Source: Bradyrhizobium jicamae (GTDB lineage: Bacteria > Pseudomonadota > Alphaproteobacteria > Rhizobiales > Xanthobacteraceae). From it: 64,000 nucleotides of DNA. Positions 60,334-64,000 of this stretch are shown in pieces. The DNA lies in contig NZ_JAFCJX010000011.1 in assembly GCF_018130695.1 (NCBI RefSeq), forward strand, positions 62,001-126,000, given 5' to 3'. The position numbers were made by a program, and so were the translations under genes. Position 1 is the first letter of the stretch, and the number at the start of each line of letters is the position of its first letter. The notes beneath the pieces were generated by a model. That model saw only the letters and a list, made by a program, of their open reading frames with translations, was not told where the DNA came from and ran no database searches.

Positions 60334-61161
60334 ATGAGTTCGTTCGTGGCCAAAGCCCCCAAGACCAACGCAGGCAACATCTATATCGGCATCGGCGGCT
60401 GGACCTTCGAGCCGTGGCGCGGCGTGTTCTATCCGGACAAGCTCGCGCAATCGAAGGAGCTCGCCTACGCCGCGTCCAAGCTGACCTCGATCGAGATCAA
60501 CGGCACCTATTACGGCTCGCAGAAGCCGGAGAGCTTTCGCAAATGGGCCAGTGAAGTCCCCGACGGATTCATCTTCTCGCTGAAGGGTCCGCGCTTCGCC
60601 ACCAACCGCAAGGTGCTCGCCGAGGCCGGCGACTCCGTGAAGCGGTTCTACGATTCCGGCGTGCTGGAGTTGAAGGATCGGCTCGGCCCGGTGCTCTGGC
60701 AGTTCATGCCGACCAAGAAGTTCGACGGCGCCGATTTCGGCAAGTTTCTGGAGCTGCTGCCGAAGACACTCGACGGCCGCGCGCTACGCCACGTCGTCGA
60801 GGTCCGCCATGACAGCTTCTGCGTGCCGGAATTCATCGCGCTGATCCGCGAGTTCGAGACGCCCGTGGTGTTCGCCGAGCACGGCAAATATCCGGCCATC
60901 GCCGATGTCGCGAGCGACTTCGTCTATGCGCGGCTGCAGAAGGGCAATGACGAGCTGAAGACCTGCTATCCGCCAAAACAGCTCGACGCCTGGGCCAAGC
61001 GGCTGCAGGACTGGGCCGGCGGAAGCGAACCCGATGACCTGCCGCGCGTTGACAAGATCAAGCCGAAAAAGGCGCCGCGCGACGTGTTCGCCTATGTCAT
61101 CCACGAGGGCAAGATCCGCGCGCCGGCCGGCGCGATGGAATTGATCGAACGGGTGAAGTGA
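60334..61161 (+). CDS. DUF72 family protein (TIM-barrel)
   Basis: This protein of about 275 residues has the DUF72 hallmarks: IYIGIGGWTFEPWRGVFYPD at the start, LTSIEINGTYYGSQKPESFR and KWASEVPDGFIFSLKGPRF, and HVVEVRHDSFCVPEF. DUF72 proteins (YecE-like) adopt a TIM barrel and have no established reaction. The ATG at 60334 lacks a clear ribosome site; a GTG at 60238 would add a hydrophobic N-terminus (ITIILTTLLAVVPLL), unusual for the family. Confidence 0.88.
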   Translation: MSSFVAKAPKTNAGNIYIGIGGWTFEPWRGVFYPDKLAQSKELAYAASKLTSIEINGTYYGSQKPESFRKWASEVPDGFIFSLKGPRFATNRKVLAEAGDSVKRFYDSGVLELKDRLGPVLWQFMPTKKFDGADFGKFLELLPKTLDGRALRHVVEVRHDSFCVPEFIALIREFETPVVFAEHGKYPAIADVASDFVYARLQKGNDELKTCYPPKQLDAWAKRLQDWAGGSEPDDLPRVDKIKPKKAPRDVFAYVIHEGKIRAPAGAMELIERVK

Positions 61162-61223
61162 CGGCGGAGCACGGTCGGAACCGCGTCCGTCGCCCTGATC
61201 GATGAGTTGGATCGCGCCGCACG

Positions 61224-62198
61224 TCAATCCAGTTTGATCCCCGCTTCACGGATCAACCTTGTCCAGCTCTGGTGCTCGGACGCGACGAACGAAGCGAGCT
61301 TCTCGTCAGGGACGTCCCACACATCCCCGCCGCTTTTCTCGAACCGCGGTTTCAGATCGGGCAACGCGGCACGGATGTCCCGGCGCAGCTTCGCGATCAC
61401 CTCCGGCGGGGTCCGGGCGGGCGCGAAAATCCCGAGCCAGGAATCGACGTCGAGGCCGGAGACGCCGGCCTCCGACATGGTCGGCACGTCGGGGGCGAGC
61501 GGACTTCGCTGCGACGACAGCACGGCGATGCCCCTCGCCTGCCCCGACTGCACATAGGGCAGCCCGGCGGCAACGGAGTCGAAAAACAGGTCGATGCGGC
61601 CGGCGAGCAGATCGGTGAATGCCGGCGGCGAGCCCTTGTAAGGGACCTCCTGCAGCTTCACGCCGGCGGCCTTCATGAAGGCCGCCGCAACCAGATGCTG
61701 ACCGGTCCCAACACCGGCGGTCGCAACGCTGATGGAGCCGGGATTTGCCTTCGCAGCGGCGACGATGTCCTGCAGCCTGGCGTGCGGCAGGTCCTTGCGC
61801 GCGACCATCACATAGCCGAACTTGTAGACGACGGCGACCGGAACGAAATCCTTCAGCGGATCGTAGGCGAGCTTCGAATACAGCGCCGAATTGAACGCCA
61901 TGTTGGAGAGCCCGCCGATCAGCAGCGTATAGCCGTCCGCCTCGCTCTGGGCTGCGGCCTGAGTCCCCACCACGGTGCCGGCGCCGGGTTTGTTCTCGAC
62001 AAAAAAGCTCTGGCCGCTGCGCTTCGACAGCACCTCCGCCAATTGCCGTCCGACCAGATCGTAGCTTCCGCCGGGCGCAATCGGAACGATGATCTTCACC
62101 GGACGCTCCGGATAGGCCGGTTGCGCGAGCGCCAGCGTGATGCCGACGCCGAAAGCCGCGAACGCAACTGCCATCCTTGCCAGCAAATGCCCTGTCAT
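61224..62198 (-). CDS. Tripartite tricarboxylate transporter substrate-binding protein (Bug family)
   Basis: This 324-residue protein is a TctC/Bug-type periplasmic receptor. It has a signal peptide (about 1-26, ending LALAQ), then YPERPVKIIVPIAPGGSYDL, VVGTQAAAQSEADGYTLLIG and the ligand-loop GRIDLFFDSVAAGLPYVQSG. Bug proteins bind carboxylates and other small ligands. TctA and TctB are not adjacent, as is common for orphan Bug proteins. The ATG at 62198 has a GGGGGGACGCA leader. Confidence 0.92.
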   Translation of the reverse strand: MTGHLLARMAVAFAAFGVGITLALAQPAYPERPVKIIVPIAPGGSYDLVGRQLAEVLSKRSGQSFFVENKPGAGTVVGTQAAAQSEADGYTLLIGGLSNMAFNSALYSKLAYDPLKDFVPVAVVYKFGYVMVARKDLPHARLQDIVAAAKANPGSISVATAGVGTGQHLVAAAFMKAAGVKLQEVPYKGSPPAFTDLLAGRIDLFFDSVAAGLPYVQSGQARGIAVLSSQRSPLAPDVPTMSEAGVSGLDVDSWLGIFAPARTPPEVIAKLRRDIRAALPDLKPRFEKSGGDVWDVPDEKLASFVASEHQSWTRLIREAGIKLD

Positions 62199-62365
62199 TG
62201 CGTCCCCCCAAGCGACGGCGGCCTTCCGGATGAGCCGACCATGCGCCATGCCGAAGGGGTCGGCAACCACATGCCGGGCCGGATCGCCCGCATAACCTCG
62301 GCGGTTGTGGAAATGCGTTGCCGGCTGACATAGGCTCGACCGGAGTCCAGTTCCGGAATGTCAGC

Positions 62366-62827
62366 ATGGCCAGAACCAAGACACTTTTCACCATCGGCTA
62401 TGAGCAGACGCCGTCGAAGGCCGTGCTCGACGAGCTCGAGGACGCCGGCGTCAAGCTCCTGGTCGACGTCCGCGCCATCGCCTCCTCGCGCCGTCCCGGC
62501 TTCTCCAAGAGCCAGCTTGCCGCAGGGCTCGACGAGCGCGGCATCGCCTATCTGCATCTGCGCGGCCTCGGCACGCCCAAGACCGGCCGCGAGGCCGCGC
62601 GGAGCGGCAAGTACGACGTGCTGCACAGGATCTATTCGGCGCACCTGAAGACGGTTCAGGCCAGAGAGGAGCTCGACGAGCTCTCCGCGCTGGTGAAGAA
62701 ATCCGGCCCGGTCTGCATCCTCTGCTACGAGCGCGACCACACCAATTGTCACCGGCAATGGATCGCGGAGATCATCCAGGACCGCGACGGCGTGAAGGTG
62801 AAGAATCTGGCCGCGCCGCAGGTCTAA
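62366..62827 (+). CDS. DUF488 family protein
   Basis: This 153-residue protein shows the DUF488 pattern: LFTIGYEQTPSKAVLDELED, LLVDVRAIASSRRPGFSK, YLHLRGLGTPK and a Cys-rich end ILCYERDHTNCHRQWIA, where Cys/His residues are conserved. The function is unestablished, although a role in nucleic-acid modification or defence-like processes has been suggested for the wider group. Its stop overlaps that of the convergent PhzF gene by two bases. Confidence 0.9.
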   Translation: MARTKTLFTIGYEQTPSKAVLDELEDAGVKLLVDVRAIASSRRPGFSKSQLAAGLDERGIAYLHLRGLGTPKTGREAARSGKYDVLHRIYSAHLKTVQAREELDELSALVKKSGPVCILCYERDHTNCHRQWIAEIIQDRDGVKVKNLAAPQV

Positions 62828-63738
62828 CCCTCCCCCTCCAGCTTGAACGTTCCCTCCATCATCTGCACGCAGGCCCCGCCGACATGCGCCGATACATTCG
62901 CGCCATTCTGCTTGCACACGCGCGTCAGCAGCAGGCTCGGACGGCCCATGTCAAAGCCCTGGCCGATCGTCAGCTTCAGTTCGCCATCGCGCTGCGGGTC
63001 GAGCTCGGCCAGCAGCGCGGCCGCCGCGACCGTGGCGCTGCCGGTGGCGGGGTCCTCGATCAGGCCGCTCGATCCCGGAAAAAACATCCGCGCCTGCAGA
63101 TCGCAGGGCTTCTCCGCTGCAGGAACGTCGCGCGTGTAGAAATAGGCGGAGAAGGCGCCGTCCTTCGGGAAGAATCGGCTGAAGGCGGCAGCGTCGGGCT
63201 TGGCGCGGCGCACCGCATCGCGCGAGACGACCTCGAACACCAGGAACGGCGTGCCGACGCCGACGACTTGCGGCGCCTGACGATCCGTCTTGATCTCCTC
63301 CGGGCTCAGGGAGATCAGGGCTGCAACCTCGGCGGCGGACAACTGCGCCAGGCGCGACAGCGGCTGCGGCGCGGTCAGCTCGGTGGCCACGACCCTGCCT
63401 CCATCCCTGACGATGTCGACCGGCACCAGCCCGGCCTTCTCCTCGAAGCGCAGCTGCGGCTTTGGCTGCTTCGCGAGCGTCGCCAGCACGAAGGCGGTGC
63501 CGACATTGGGATGCCCGGCGAACGGAAGCTCGCGGACCGGCGTGAAGATGCGGACCTCCGCATCGTTCGCGGCATCCCGCGGCGGCAGCACGAAGGTGGT
63601 CTCGGAGTAGTTGAACTCGGTCGCGATCGACTGCATCTGCGCCGTCGTCAGTCCGCGTGCATCGAGCACGACGGCGAGCGGATTGCCGCCGAAGGCGCGG
63701 TCGGTGAAAACGTCGACGGTGATGTAGCGGCGCTGCAT
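62824..63738 (-). CDS. PhzF family isomerase
   Basis: This 304-residue protein has the twin-domain PhzF fold: VDVFTDRAFGGNPLAVVLDA at the start, FNYSETTFVLPP with the catalytic Glu (about 45), RIFTPVRELPFAGHPNVGTA (about 65) and IEDPATGSATVAAAALLAEL in the second half. PhzF-type enzymes isomerise or epimerise small cyclic compounds. Phenazine genes are absent here, so it is a generic paralogue. It is convergent with DUF488. Confidence 0.93.
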   Translation of the reverse strand: MQRRYITVDVFTDRAFGGNPLAVVLDARGLTTAQMQSIATEFNYSETTFVLPPRDAANDAEVRIFTPVRELPFAGHPNVGTAFVLATLAKQPKPQLRFEEKAGLVPVDIVRDGGRVVATELTAPQPLSRLAQLSAAEVAALISLSPEEIKTDRQAPQVVGVGTPFLVFEVVSRDAVRRAKPDAAAFSRFFPKDGAFSAYFYTRDVPAAEKPCDLQARMFFPGSSGLIEDPATGSATVAAAALLAELDPQRDGELKLTIGQGFDMGRPSLLLTRVCKQNGANVSAHVGGACVQMMEGTFKLEGEG

Positions 63739-63856
63739 TGCTGTTGTCCTCGTGCTTGATCGAGCGAAGTGCGATCACTTTAACATGCTCGCGGTGACGC
63801 TCTTCAGAACACTCGGTGCAATCTCCCTCTTCGGAGCACTCAGTACAATCAAACCT

Positions 63857-64000
63857 CTATCCCAGCTCCCACACCGTCATCGGACGGTCGTAGCCGCGGA
63901 CCGCGACCTCGCCGTGCGAGACCGCTTCGCCGCAGCCGTCGCCGAGCGCCTCGCGCACCGCTGACGAAATCAGCAGCTGCGAATTGAAATCCTTGTTCAG
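63857..64000 (-). CDS. Class III adenylate/guanylate cyclase, C-terminal fragment (cut by window end)
   Basis: The last 47 residues of a minus-strand gene are visible, from LNKDFNSQLLISSAVREALG to GYDRPMTVWELG before TAG. This is the C-terminal strand-helix-strand end of the class III cyclase catalytic domain (the LN..F...LLIS...V and GEVAVRGYDRP.V.. pattern). Upstream domains lie outside the window. It is a second cyclase, unrelated in arrangement to the one at 38880. Confidence 0.8.
   Translation of the reverse strand: MNKDFNSQLLISSAVREALGDGCGEAVSHGEVAVRGYDRPMTVWELG

Overview
The window is chromosomal DNA of an alphaproteobacterium, most probably a Bradyrhizobium or close relative (Nitrobacteraceae). 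The evidence is uniformly high GC with strong third-position G/C, a groESL operon with an alphaproteobacterial RpoH-type promoter and CIRCE elements, a Usg protein, a phasin, SBP_bac_5 and Bug-type substrate-binding proteins, and many short palindromic intergenic repeats of the families that litter Bradyrhizobium genomes. I see no phage, transposase, integrase or CRISPR array; the window reads as core or long-resident accessory chromosome.

Layout. 1-2.1 kb: tail of an FAD monooxygenase, a lipoprotein, tRNA-Leu(UAA) and a PilZ protein. 2.2-14.9 kb: a peptide/amide catabolic island (periplasmic peptide-binding protein, two permeases, a fused double ATPase, two M20 hydrolases, an M81/MlrC-like metallopeptidase, an amidase), followed by an enoyl-CoA hydratase and an alpha/beta hydrolase. 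15-21.5 kb: redox and housekeeping enzymes (quinone reductase, DsbA-like isomerase, GST, core-type methionine synthase, exported class II aldolase, gpt, CinA-like). 21.7-30 kb: a dispersed Anbu-proteasome neighbourhood (circularly permuted ATP-grasp, alpha-E, transglutaminase-like and Anbu) with a repeat-bracketed AhpD-like gene, an orphan peptide-binding protein and an SDR. 30.4-36.2 kb: TPR protein, MFS exporter, CNT nucleoside transporter, cupin with a histone-like tail, usg. 36.3-42.7 kb: groESL with double CIRCE plus RpoH promoter, then a 1109-residue SAM-cyclase-ATPase-TPR protein.

43.3-45.2 kb holds the most unusual locus: an SPFH/Band-7 slipin gene preceded, on the same strand and under one good sigma-70-type promoter, by two abutting degenerate tRNA-like sequences, an isolated anticodon-arm-like hairpin and a predicted H-type pseudoknot. 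An RtcB-family RNA ligase gene lies about 10 kb away (54.1-55.5 kb) behind a leader with tandem perfect hairpins. Together they look like a split RNA-repair system of the Band-7 plus tRNA-like RNA type.

45.2-54 kb: LysR with a divergent isochorismatase/GST pair, a phasin followed by a three-stem candidate small RNA with an oligo-T end, two small proteins, a Crp-like regulator, amn, lepB and a DUF2778 protein. 55.9-64 kb: DUF899, a GT39/GT2-GtrA lipid-sugar pair, small secreted proteins, DUF72, a Bug-type binding protein, DUF488, PhzF, and the C-terminus of a second class III cyclase cut by the window edge.
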